From contig DASYRM010000124.1 of NCBI GenBank assembly GCA_036004405.1, positions 1 through 21,577 of the forward strand: a DNA stretch of 21,577 nucleotides, written 5' to 3'. The notes below the pieces were generated by a model that was not told where the DNA came from, searched no databases, and saw only the letters and a program-made list of their open reading frames with translations. Positions 6,324 to 13,461 of this stretch are shown piece after piece. How positions within the stretch are numbered: the first letter of the stretch is position 1; every line of letters starts with the position of its first letter. The stretch comes from DASYRM01 sp036004405 (GTDB lineage: Bacteria > Acidobacteriota > Vicinamibacteria > Vicinamibacterales > UBA2999). Made by a program: the position numbers and the translations under genes.

Positions 6324-8492
6324 ATGTTGACCAAGACGCCGGGCCTTGCGGCCCTTGTTGCCCTCGGCCTGCTGGCCTGGGCTCCCACTGCGGTGCTGGC
6401 CGGACAGGTCGCTTCCCCGAAGCCGGGTGAGCCGCACGACCTGAGCGCGCACCGGGTCATGACCCCTCCCAAACTGGATGGCGTGCTGGACGACGAAGCG
6501 TGGTCGGCCGGGCCGTTTGCCCTCGATCCCTGGATGTCCTACAACCCGCTGCGCGGGCAGAAAGAACTGCTGCAGACGCAGGTGTGGGTGGCGTTCGACG
6601 ACAAGGCGATCTACTTCGCCTTCAAGTGCCTCGATCCCGAGCCCGACAAAATCCGGACGACGATCAGCCGGCGCGACAACGTGTGGAACGACGACTGGGT
6701 GGGCGTGAGCCTCGACTCGAGCCGCGCCGGCCAGATGGCGTACCACATGTTCATCAATCCGAGCGGCATCCAGATGGACGCGTTGCAGACGCGCAACGAG
6801 GACACCGCCGTCGACTGGACCTGGCAGAGCGCCGGCCGCGTGGACGGGCAGGGCTACACCGTGGAGGTGCGCCTGCCCCTTCAGAGCATCCGCTTCAAGG
6901 GCGGTGACGACGTGCGCATGGGCGCGCTCTTCTTCCGGAAGAGCAGCCGTCATGGTTTGTCGTGGTCGTGGCCGGCGATGCCGGAGGGCGAGTGGGTGTT
7001 CGAAAACCACGCGCAGGTGGCGTTCGGCGAGCTGCACCAGCCGCTGCTCCTCGAGGTGATCCCCAGCAGCACCGTCTCGCGCAACGAATCGCGTCCGGTG
7101 GGACAGGCCGACTGGGTATCGCCGCGGTCCAAGGCCGACTTCGGCGCCAGCGTGAAGTACGGCATCACGTCCACGATGACGCTCGACGCGACGATCAACC
7201 CAGATTTCAGCCAGGTCGAGAGCGACGCCTTCGAAGTGGAGGTCAACAATCGCTTTCCGATCTTTTTCAGCGAGAAGCGCCCCTTCTTCATGGAGGGGTT
7301 CGGGCTGTTCAACCTGGCTGGCACCGGTGGCGACTCGTCGATGCGCACGGCCGTCCACACCCGCCGCATCGTCGATCCGCTGGCGGGGGTGAAGCTCACC
7401 GGGACGTCGGGCAAGTACACCTTCGGGGCGCTCCTCGCCCCCGATGCCTCGGTGGGGGACGAACAGTACAAGGTGTACAGCGTGGGCCGAGCGGTACGAA
7501 ACTTCGGCGACGCGCAGTACGTCGGCGCGCTCGTCACCGACACCGAGTTCCGCTCCGATCACAACCGCGTGGTTGCCGCGGACATCTCGCTGAGACACGG
7601 CAAGAGCTTCCGCTGGAACGGCAGCTTCATCGGAACGCAGTCGTCGAATGCGCTGGGCGAGCGGTCCGACGGCCTGGGCGGGCAGGCCTCATATTCCTAC
7701 GACACGCGGCGCTACAACGTCGCTGGCCAGGTCGAGCACTTCGACCCCGGCTTCCGGATGGACACTGCCTTCGTCCAGCGCGTGGGCGTCACGCGCTTCT
7801 GGCAGTACGAGGCGCTCAGCTTCTATCCCACGGGCAAGCGCTATGGCTGGATCCGGCGCGTGAACCCGTTCATCTGGACCGTTACCGCGAAGGATCAGGC
7901 GCAAGGCGGCGACGAGCTCTTCTTCCTGCCGGCGCTGCGGTTCAATTTCACCCGCCAGGGGTACCTGCGTGTCGACAAGGGCATGGGGCACGAGTACTTC
8001 GCGCACCAGCGCTTCCGTACTGGTCGTTGGATGGTGGACGGCGGCGCGCAGTGGACCAAATGGTTGAGCCTCGGAGGGAACGTCAATCGCGGCCCAGCGG
8101 TGTTCTACAACCCGATCAGCCCGTTCCAGGGGATGCAGCGCAGCCTCAACGCGCGCATCGGGCTGCAGCCGAGCACGCGCCTCAACAACCAGATCAACTA
8201 CACGTTCGTCCACTTCGAACGCGAGACGACCGGCGCCACCGTCTACGACGTGCACGTCATCAACCTGCGCAACACGTTTCAGTTCAACAAGCAGTTCCTG
8301 ATCCGGGCCATCACGCAGTACGACAGCTCGCGACGGCGTGTCCTCGGCGACTTCCTGGCCTCGTACGAGCTGGCACCCGGCACCGTCGTGCATGGCGGCT
8401 ACGGGTCGCTCTGGGAGCGGCTCGACTACAACCCCTACCAGACCACCGCGCGCGCGTTCTTCTTCAAAGCCTCGTATCTCGCACACTTCTAG
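6324..8492 (+). CDS. CBM9-like / DUF5916 outer-membrane protein
   Basis: The 722-residue protein has a signal peptide (about 1-26, ending AVLAG). A carbohydrate-binding family 9-like domain follows (about 40-235), with the typical opening PPKLDGVLDDEAWSAG, the strand VWVAFDDKAIYFAFKC and VEVRLPLQSIRF. The long C-terminal region contains ATINPDFSQVESDAFEVEVNNRFPIFFSEKRPFFMEG, a hallmark of DUF5916 proteins, and then alternating aromatic strands ending with a terminal aromatic-rich segment (FFFKASYLAHF), consistent with an outer-membrane beta-barrel. These proteins are abundant in Acidobacteriota and Bacteroidota; the substrate is unknown. GGGGAGG ends one base before the ATG, unusually close; TTG at codon 2 is an alternative start. 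Confidence 0.88.
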   Translation: MLTKTPGLAALVALGLLAWAPTAVLAGQVASPKPGEPHDLSAHRVMTPPKLDGVLDDEAWSAGPFALDPWMSYNPLRGQKELLQTQVWVAFDDKAIYFAFKCLDPEPDKIRTTISRRDNVWNDDWVGVSLDSSRAGQMAYHMFINPSGIQMDALQTRNEDTAVDWTWQSAGRVDGQGYTVEVRLPLQSIRFKGGDDVRMGALFFRKSSRHGLSWSWPAMPEGEWVFENHAQVAFGELHQPLLLEVIPSSTVSRNESRPVGQADWVSPRSKADFGASVKYGITSTMTLDATINPDFSQVESDAFEVEVNNRFPIFFSEKRPFFMEGFGLFNLAGTGGDSSMRTAVHTRRIVDPLAGVKLTGTSGKYTFGALLAPDASVGDEQYKVYSVGRAVRNFGDAQYVGALVTDTEFRSDHNRVVAADISLRHGKSFRWNGSFIGTQSSNALGERSDGLGGQASYSYDTRRYNVAGQVEHFDPGFRMDTAFVQRVGVTRFWQYEALSFYPTGKRYGWIRRVNPFIWTVTAKDQAQGGDELFFLPALRFNFTRQGYLRVDKGMGHEYFAHQRFRTGRWMVDGGAQWTKWLSLGGNVNRGPAVFYNPISPFQGMQRSLNARIGLQPSTRLNNQINYTFVHFERETTGATVYDVHVINLRNTFQFNKQFLIRAITQYDSSRRRVLGDFLASYELAPGTVVHGGYGSLWERLDYNPYQTTARAFFFKASYLAHF

Positions 8493-8540
8493 GCGTACGT
8501 GGGGCCGCCTTCAGGCGGCCCGTGTAGAGGGCGTACGCCT
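8491..8540. repeat. Palindromic intergenic repeat with GGGCCGCC/GGCGGCCC hairpin
   Basis: Outer arms AGGCGTACG (8491-8499) and CGTACGCCT (8532-8540) pair perfectly over nine bases. The inner hairpin at 8502-8521 has an 8-bp stem and TTCA loop. That 20-base hairpin recurs, reverse complemented, at 19765-19784. The element overlaps the stop codon of the DUF5916 gene by two bases and its right arm reads into the relic coding segment at 8531-8605, so it may act as a terminator or mark a rearrangement. Confidence 0.75.
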
Positions 8541-8605
8541 GCCACGAGGGCAACAACGCGATGCGCAACATGCTGAGCGCGGCGCGAGCGGCAGGGTCTA
8601 GATAA
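8531..8605 (+). pseudogene. 3' relic of a secreted protein gene (YACHEGN-type C-terminus)
   Basis: This stretch reads AYACHEGNNAMRNMLSAARA followed by AGSR and a TAA stop. I know the pattern YACHEGN-x(5-6)-L-x-x-ARA as the extreme C-terminus of a large family of exported proteins common in Acidobacteriota. There is no start codon, and the frame is closed by TAG at 8525-8527, inside the preceding palindromic repeat. Only about 24 codons remain, so this looks like the tail of a gene whose body was deleted. It lies in a gap otherwise made of repeats. Too short to be certain, but the motif is distinctive. Confidence 0.6.
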
Positions 8606-8606
8606 C

Positions 8607-8656
8607 GGGCCGCCTGACTTGTCCGCCGTAGCCTTGGCGAAGGCGGAGGGCGGCCC
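8607..8656. repeat. Nested palindromic repeat GGGCCGCC...GGCGGCCC
   Basis: Outer arms GGGCCGCC (8607-8614) and GGCGGCCC (8649-8656) enclose a second pair TCCGCC (8622-8627) and GGCGGA (8642-8647). The element abuts the stop codon of the minus-strand 72-residue gene (CTA at 8659-8661), whose flank reads GGCCCTACTAA. It shares outer arms with the repeat at 8502-8521 but has a different core. Confidence 0.65.
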
Positions 8657-8658
8657 TA

Positions 8659-8877
8659 CTAACTCTCAGGCGGCGGCACGAACTTCTTTCGAATGCGCTT
8701 GGGGCGCCCGTGCGCCTGGCCGATCTTGTTCACGTCGCCCGCCGCCGCGGGCACGATGGGCGAGCGGCCGTCGCCGGCCGGAATCTCCGGCCCGCGCACC
8801 TGCTGATCCGGCAGGTTGTCCTTGCGGTACGGCGCGTCCTCCTTCAGGCCAATCTCGAGCTTGTCTTTCCAGGTCAT
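8659..8877 (-). CDS. Small hydrophilic protein, conserved-looking, unknown function
   Basis: The ATG at 8877 is preceded on the minus strand by GGGAGG with good spacing, and the frame encodes 72 residues: MTWKDKLEIGLKEDAPYRKD, then NLPDQQVRGPEIPAGDGRSP, a middle part with VPAAAGDVNKIG, and a basic end (RPKRIRKKFVPPPES). It has no signal peptide or membrane segment, is rich in Lys, Arg and Pro and looks partly disordered. I believe short proteins starting with this pattern recur in Acidobacteriota, but I cannot name a family. Composition and ribosome binding site support a real gene. It is flanked by repeats on its 3' side and is divergent from the monooxygenase gene. Confidence 0.65.
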   Translation of the reverse strand: MTWKDKLEIGLKEDAPYRKDNLPDQQVRGPEIPAGDGRSPIVPAAAGDVNKIGQAHGRPKRIRKKFVPPPES

Positions 8878-8926
8878 GGGTAGGCCTCCCGATTCACCCC
8901 TTCACTGCACGAGGAGTGCCACATGG

Positions 8927-8932
8927 GATAAT
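8927..8932 (+). promoter_or_regulatory. -10-like element upstream of luciferase-like monooxygenase
   Basis: GATAAT lies 12 bases before the ATG at 8945, so a transcript would have a leader of only about five bases. No convincing -35 box is visible. Confidence 0.4.
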
Positions 8933-8944
8933 GCGGGTTTCCAC

Positions 8945-9973
8945 ATGGTACACACGATCGAACTGGGGCTCGACACCTTCGGCGACGTCACGGCAGGCCC
9001 CGATGGCCAGCCGTTGTCACAGGCACAATCGATTCGCAACCTCGTCCTTCAGGGCGAGCTGGCGGATCAGGTTGGACTCGCCTTCATCGGCGTGGGCGAG
9101 CACCATCGCCCCGACTTCTCGGTGTCGGCGCCCGAGGTCGTGCTCGGCGCCATTGCTGCGCGCACGACCCGGATCCACCTGGGCTCGGCGGTCACCGTGC
9201 TCAGCTCCGACGATCCGGTGCGCGTGTTCGAGCGCTTCTCGACGCTCAACGCGCTCTCGAACGGCCGTGCCGAGGTGATCGTGGGACGCGGCTCGTTCAC
9301 CGAGTCGTTTCCGCTCTTCGGCTATGACCTGCAGAACTATGAGGAGCTGTTCGAGGAGCATCTCAATCTCTTTGCCGAGCTCCTGAAGCAGGAGCCGGTG
9401 ACGTGGAAGGGACGGCTGCGGGCGCCGCTCACCGGTCAGCTGATGTATCCGCCGAGCGAGGGGCCGCTCTACACGTGGGTCGGCGTCGGTGGCAGCCCGG
9501 AGTCGGTCGTCAGGGCGGCCTACTACGGCCTGCCGCTCATGCTGGCCATCATCGGTGGCAGCCCGGCGCGCTTTGCGCCGTATTCGCAGCTCTATCGCGA
9601 GCGGCTGGAAAAGTTCGGCAAGCCGCTGCAGCCGATCGGGGCGCACTCGCCCGGGCACGTCGCGGAGACCGACGAGCAGGCGAAGGACGAACTGTGGCCG
9701 CACTACGCGGGGCTGATGAACCGCATCGGCGGCGAGCGCGGCTGGCCGCCGATCGGTCGCGATCACTTCGAGCGCGAGGCGAGCGACGGCGCGCTGTTCG
9801 TCGGATCGCCGCACACGGTGGCCGCCAAGATCGTGCGCACGGTGAAGGCGCTGGGGCTGTCGCGGTTCGACCTGAAGTACAGCAACGGCACGCTGCCGCA
9901 CGATGCGATGATGAAGAGCATCGAGCTGTACGGCACCAAGGTCGTGCCGCTCGTGCGCGAGCAGCTCGACTAG
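8945..9973 (+). CDS. LLM class flavin-dependent oxidoreductase (luciferase-like monooxygenase)
   Basis: The 342-residue product begins MVHTIELGLDTFGDV and shows the bacterial luciferase-like TIM-barrel pattern: GLAFIGVGEHHRPDFSVSAPEVVLGAIAARTTRIHLGSAVTVLSSDDPVRVFERFSTLNALSNGRAEVIVGRG (segments about 42-115), followed by ESFPLFGYDLQNYEELFEEHL and a conserved C-terminal block ending in a helical segment. These enzymes use FMNH2 or F420H2 on diverse substrates; the substrate here cannot be told. The frame extends 43 codons further upstream but the ATG at 8945 starts exactly at the family N-terminus. No ribosome binding site precedes it. It is followed after 31 bases by the ceramidase-like gene, so the two may be co-transcribed. 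Confidence 0.9.
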   Translation: MVHTIELGLDTFGDVTAGPDGQPLSQAQSIRNLVLQGELADQVGLAFIGVGEHHRPDFSVSAPEVVLGAIAARTTRIHLGSAVTVLSSDDPVRVFERFSTLNALSNGRAEVIVGRGSFTESFPLFGYDLQNYEELFEEHLNLFAELLKQEPVTWKGRLRAPLTGQLMYPPSEGPLYTWVGVGGSPESVVRAAYYGLPLMLAIIGGSPARFAPYSQLYRERLEKFGKPLQPIGAHSPGHVAETDEQAKDELWPHYAGLMNRIGGERGWPPIGRDHFEREASDGALFVGSPHTVAAKIVRTVKALGLSRFDLKYSNGTLPHDAMMKSIELYGTKVVPLVREQLD

Positions 9974-10004
9974 GCCGGGTGAGGCGGGTAGGGCGGATGG
10001 GGGA

Positions 10005-11495
10005 ATGAGAGCCGTGCGTTGGGTTGGGCTCGTCCTCCTCATGGCCGTGGCCGGGCTCGCCACCTTCGTGTGGTGGAACCTGCACGACCGCAACCCCGAC
10101 GCGGCGTTCGACCGCTCGCTGAGCCCGACGCTGTCGGTGCCGGCCCGCCTCCGGGCCGGTTTCGGACGTCGCGTCATCAACCCCGACATGTCGAAACCGG
10201 TGTGGGTGGCGGGCTTCGCGCACAACCGGACGGCCACGAAGGTCCACGACGACCTCAAGGCGGTGGCCGCCGTCATCGACGACGGGGAGCATCGCATCGG
10301 GATCGTGGCGCTCGACGCGATCGGGTTCTTCCACGATGAGGTGCTGGCCGTACGCCGCAGCGTCCCCTCGTCGGCGCGTCTCGACTACGTGATCGTCGCG
10401 TCCACTCACAATCACTCGGCGCCCGATCTGATGGGCATCTGGGGGCCGAGCGACTTCCGCTCGGGGATCGACCCCGAGTACCGTCGCGCGGTTGTCGCGG
10501 GTGCCGCCGGCGCGCTGATGGACGCCGTGGACGCGCTCGCGCCCGCGACGGTGTCGTTCGTCGAGGTGCCGCTCGCGCCGCAGGGGCTCGTGGCCGACTC
10601 ACGGGACCCGCAGGTGTTCGACGCGACGATGCGGCTGATGCTGTTCACGGCCCCCGACGGCAAGACCATCGGGTCGGTGGTCAACTGGGCCGATCACCCC
10701 GAGACGCCGTGGGCCGACAACACCGAGCTCACCGCCGACTTTCCGGGCTACCTGCGCGACGCCCTGGAGTCGGGCGTCACCGTCGACGGGCGGCAGGTCG
10801 AGGCAGGCCTGGGCGGTGTCCACGTCTACGTCAACGGCGCCATCGGCGGGCTCATGACGACGAACCCGGCCACGACGGTGGTGGACCCGTACACGCAGCA
10901 GTCCTTCACCGCGCCGTCGCACGACAAGGCGCGCGCGCTTGGCCGCCGGCTGGCGCAAGCGGCGCTCGGCGCGGTCCGCGGCGGCGGCGGCGTGGCGCAG
11001 ACCGAGCCGCGGATCGCGCTTGCCGCCAGGACCATCGACCTGAAGATCGACAACACGCTCTTTCGTCTCGCGTCGGCACTCGGCCTTTTCGGCCGCGGCC
11101 AGCCGCGCCTCAACACGATTCGCAGCGAAGTGGCCGTGGTGACGTTCGGCGAGGCCAGCGTGACATGCGTCCCGGGCGAGCTCTATCCCGAGATTGCCAA
11201 CGGAGGCATCGCGCACCCGCCGGGCGCCGACTTCGACATCACGCCCGTAGAGACGCCGTCGCTGCGGGAGCTGATGCCCGGCCGGGTGAAGTTCCTCATC
11301 GGCCTCGCCAACGACGAGGTGGGCTACATCATCCCGAAGTCCGAATGGGACAACGAGGCGCCGTGGCTGTACGGCAGCGCCGAGCGCCACTACGGCGAAA
11401 TCAATTCGCTGGGCCCGGATACCGGGCCGCGGATTCATGCCGAGCTGAAGGCGCTGGCCGCTTCGCTCCGCGAACGCCAAGCCTTCTTACACTGA
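10005..11495 (+). CDS. Neutral/alkaline non-lysosomal ceramidase-like hydrolase, membrane-anchored
   Basis: The 496-residue product starts with a hydrophobic signal-anchor (about 5-26, WVGLVLLMAVAGLATFVWWNL), then a domain resembling the N-terminal domain of neutral ceramidases: RAGFGRRVINPDMSKPVWVAGF, DLKAVAAVID, and the zinc-site pattern STHNHSAPD with His135 and His137, plus His231 in NWADHPE. It is shorter than true neutral ceramidases and lacks their C-terminal immunoglobulin-like domain, so ceramide may not be the substrate. GGGGGA abuts the ATG; a GTG at 10014 would give better spacing and is an alternative start. Probably acts in the periplasm. Confidence 0.82.
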   Translation: MRAVRWVGLVLLMAVAGLATFVWWNLHDRNPDAAFDRSLSPTLSVPARLRAGFGRRVINPDMSKPVWVAGFAHNRTATKVHDDLKAVAAVIDDGEHRIGIVALDAIGFFHDEVLAVRRSVPSSARLDYVIVASTHNHSAPDLMGIWGPSDFRSGIDPEYRRAVVAGAAGALMDAVDALAPATVSFVEVPLAPQGLVADSRDPQVFDATMRLMLFTAPDGKTIGSVVNWADHPETPWADNTELTADFPGYLRDALESGVTVDGRQVEAGLGGVHVYVNGAIGGLMTTNPATTVVDPYTQQSFTAPSHDKARALGRRLAQAALGAVRGGGGVAQTEPRIALAARTIDLKIDNTLFRLASALGLFGRGQPRLNTIRSEVAVVTFGEASVTCVPGELYPEIANGGIAHPPGADFDITPVETPSLRELMPGRVKFLIGLANDEVGYIIPKSEWDNEAPWLYGSAERHYGEINSLGPDTGPRIHAELKALAASLRERQAFLH

Positions 11496-11497
11496 CC

Positions 11498-11503
11498 TAC
11501 AAT
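11498..11503 (+). promoter_or_regulatory. Possible -10 box (TACAAT) for the DUF6152 gene
   Basis: TACAAT falls three bases after the stop of the ceramidase-like gene and 42 bases before the next ATG. No good -35 is visible, so this is tentative. Confidence 0.35.
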
Positions 11504-11545
11504 ACGCGCGCGGCGCCCCGAGACGGGCGCCGAAAGGGAGCAACC

Positions 11546-12718
11546 ATGATTCGACCGGGCTTTTTCGGCATCTGCCTGCTGGCGTGCGCCACGCCCGCCT
11601 TCGCGCACCACGGCGGGGGAAGCTTCGATCTGACCAAGTCGGTGACCTTCACCGGCGTGCTGACGAAGATCGAGCTGATCAATCCGCACTCGTGGCTGTA
11701 CTTCGACGTGAAAGAAGCCGACGGCAAGATGTCGAAGCACCGCTGCGAGATGCGATCCTCGCACGTGCTCCGCCGCTCGGGCTGGTCCAACGATCTCTTT
11801 CCGGTGGGGCAGCAGATCACGGTGGAAGCCGCGCCCGATCGGGTGGACCCGAGCTCGTGCTACCTGAACACCATCCGCTTTGCCAACGGCAGTCACATGG
11901 ACCGCTACGGCCAGTACGTGAAGGCGCCGGCCGGCGGCGTGACCGAGGTGCGCGGCGTTCTGGCCACCGCCACCCTCGAGAAGGCGAAGGCGCGGCCGGC
12001 GAAGCGGCCGTCGGGCGAGCCGAATCTCGCCGGCGACTGGGCGCCGGAGCAGGTCGTCATGGCGGACCCGCGCGGCACGGGCGGCGGTCTCGTGCCGCTG
12101 AGCACCCTCGCCACCGCGAAGCCGGCCGAGCGGGGCGGCGGCGCGCGTCGCGGCGGCGGACCGCCGGCGGGGCCGCGTCTCTATGGCGGCACCGAGCTGA
12201 CACCGGAAGGGGAGAAGGCCGCGGCCGCGTTCAAGCGCGAGGACAATCCCCGTTTCAGCTGCCTCACGACGAGCATTCTGTTCGACTGGACGTTCGACGG
12301 TCCCGTGAACCGCATCACGCAGAACAAGGACACGATCGTCATCGAGTACGGGCAGATGAACCTGAAACGCACCGTCTACATGAATCAGAAGACCCACCCA
12401 ACCAGTGTGAAGTTGACCCGGGCGGGGCACTCGATTGGCAGCTGGGAGGGCGACACGCTCGTCGTCGACACGGTGGGCTTCCAGCCGGGCGTGCTCAACG
12501 CGCCGGTGCGCCACAGCGACAAGCTGCACGTGGTCGAGCGGTTCACCTATGATCCCGCGGCACAGACGATCACCCGCACCTACACCGCCGAGGATCCGGC
12601 GTATCTGAAGGGGCAGTACACGGGTCGCGACGTGATCGGCGTCGCCGATCAGCCCTATACCGAAGACAAGTGCAAGGAGCAGGGCTTCATCGATTACTCG
12701 AAGCAGACCAAGCGTTGA
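11546..12718 (+). CDS. DUF6152 family exported protein with C-terminal extension
   Basis: The ATG at 11546 follows AAAGGGAG at 11533-11540 with good spacing. The 390-residue product has a signal peptide (MIRPGFFGICLLACATPAFA), then a small DUF6152-like domain (about 21-125): HHGGGSFDLTKSVTFTG, VLTKIELINPHSWLYFDV, HRCEMRSSHVLRRSGW and VGQQITVEAAP. A second part begins around residue 155 with GEPNLAGDW, an opening typical of secreted proteins abundant in Acidobacteriota, and includes VNRITQNKDTIVIEYGQMNLKR, GSWEGDTLVVDTVGF and HVVERFTYDPAAQTITRTYT. A Gly/Arg/Pro-rich linker (about 195-210) separates sub-parts. The function of both parts is unknown. Start choice is firm. Confidence 0.85.
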   Translation: MIRPGFFGICLLACATPAFAHHGGGSFDLTKSVTFTGVLTKIELINPHSWLYFDVKEADGKMSKHRCEMRSSHVLRRSGWSNDLFPVGQQITVEAAPDRVDPSSCYLNTIRFANGSHMDRYGQYVKAPAGGVTEVRGVLATATLEKAKARPAKRPSGEPNLAGDWAPEQVVMADPRGTGGGLVPLSTLATAKPAERGGGARRGGGPPAGPRLYGGTELTPEGEKAAAAFKREDNPRFSCLTTSILFDWTFDGPVNRITQNKDTIVIEYGQMNLKRTVYMNQKTHPTSVKLTRAGHSIGSWEGDTLVVDTVGFQPGVLNAPVRHSDKLHVVERFTYDPAAQTITRTYTAEDPAYLKGQYTGRDVIGVADQPYTEDKCKEQGFIDYSKQTKR

Positions 12719-12730
12719 CCCCGGGGAAAA

Positions 12731-12748
12731 CTTCGCGACCCTGCGAAG
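12731..12748 (-). terminator. Small hairpin with U-tract on the minus strand
   Basis: CTTCGC (12731-12736) pairs with GCGAAG (12743-12748). Read on the minus strand the stem is followed by TTTT (complement of AAAA at 12727-12730). It lies just after the DUF6152 stop, so it could also be a weak bidirectional terminator. Confidence 0.4.
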
Positions 12749-12792
12749 AAGTTCGCAGCCGGCGCAGGCCCGCCGGTCGATAGCCTCGAAAA

Positions 12793-12821
12793 ACCGGGCG
12801 TGCCCGCCTGGCACGCCCGGT
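12793..12821 (-). terminator. Strong intrinsic terminator-like hairpin, U-tract on minus strand
   Basis: ACCGGGCGTGCC (12793-12804) and GGCACGCCCGGT (12810-12821) pair perfectly over 12 bases around a five-base loop. On the minus strand the stem runs directly into TTTTT; on the plus strand the A-run precedes it and no T-run follows. It sits between two plus-strand genes, so its orientation is odd unless it ends antisense transcription or works both ways. Confidence 0.6.
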
Positions 12822-12873
12822 GCCCTTCTCCGCCGCGGGCCGACTCCACGGCCGGATCCATCAGGAGAGGGCA

Positions 12874-13437
12874 ATGCCGCGCATTCTTGTGGTGTTTGGA
12901 ACGACCGAGGGGCACACGGCCAAAGTGGCTGGTGCGGTGAGCGAGGTGCTTCACCGTGCCGGTGCCCTCGTGGACGTGCACTCCGCCGACGATCCAGCAC
13001 CGGCGCCCGACGGCTACGACGCCGTGATCGTGGCCGCCTCGGTGCACGCGGGCCGCTATCAGCGATCGGTGGAGCAATGGGTGAAGACCCACGCGGCGGT
13101 GCTGGCGCGCAAGCCGTCGGCGTTCATCTCCGTATGCCTGGGCGTGCTGCAGCACGAGCCCAAGGTCGAGCGCGATCTGCAGACCGTCCTCAATCGATTT
13201 GTCGGGGACACCGGCTGGCGGCCGTCGGTGGCGAAGTTCGTGGCCGGCGCGTTGCCCTATACACGCTACGGGTGGCTCCGCCGCCTGGTCATGCAGCGCA
13301 TCGTGGCGAAGGCCGGCGGCGACACCGACACGCGCCGCGACTACGAGTACACCGATTGGAGCGACCTGCGGCATTTTGCCGTCGACTTCGCGCTCGGGCT
13401 GTCGGCGTTCTCGCCCCTGCAGGAGCGCATCGCGTAG
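12874..13437 (+). CDS. hemG: HemG-like flavodoxin-fold protoporphyrinogen oxidase
   Basis: ATG at 12874 follows AGGAGAGG at 12863-12870. The 187-residue product begins MPRILVVFGTTEGHTAKVAG, with the flavodoxin FMN phosphate-binding loop at 8-17. The rest follows E. coli HemG closely in pattern: DAVIVAASVHAGRYQRSVEQWVK, PSAFISVCLGV, GWRPSVAKFVAGALPYTRYGWLRRLVMQRIV, and the diagnostic tail GGDTDTRRDYEYTDW. HemG is menaquinone-dependent protoporphyrinogen IX dehydrogenase (haem synthesis). The change of RYGHY to HAGRY near the flavin site and the lack of other haem genes nearby leave some doubt about the substrate. It converges on the frameshifted cytochrome gene with 24 bases between them. Confidence 0.78.
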   Translation: MPRILVVFGTTEGHTAKVAGAVSEVLHRAGALVDVHSADDPAPAPDGYDAVIVAASVHAGRYQRSVEQWVKTHAAVLARKPSAFISVCLGVLQHEPKVERDLQTVLNRFVGDTGWRPSVAKFVAGALPYTRYGWLRRLVMQRIVAKAGGDTDTRRDYEYTDWSDLRHFAVDFALGLSAFSPLQERIA

Positions 13438-13461
13438 TACCCGCGGTCGCCAGGAGGTTCC

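Noticed and set aside
6153..7598. 481-codon minus-strand open frame opposite the DUF5916 gene
   Set aside because: Composition (His, Arg, Val, Leu-rich) is typical of antisense frames, and the opposite strand encodes a recognisable protein.
8923..8931. Two-codon minimal ORF (ATG GGA TAA) behind GAGGAG, before the monooxygenase
   Set aside because: It overlaps the likely -10 box, so it would probably not be in the transcript; most likely chance.
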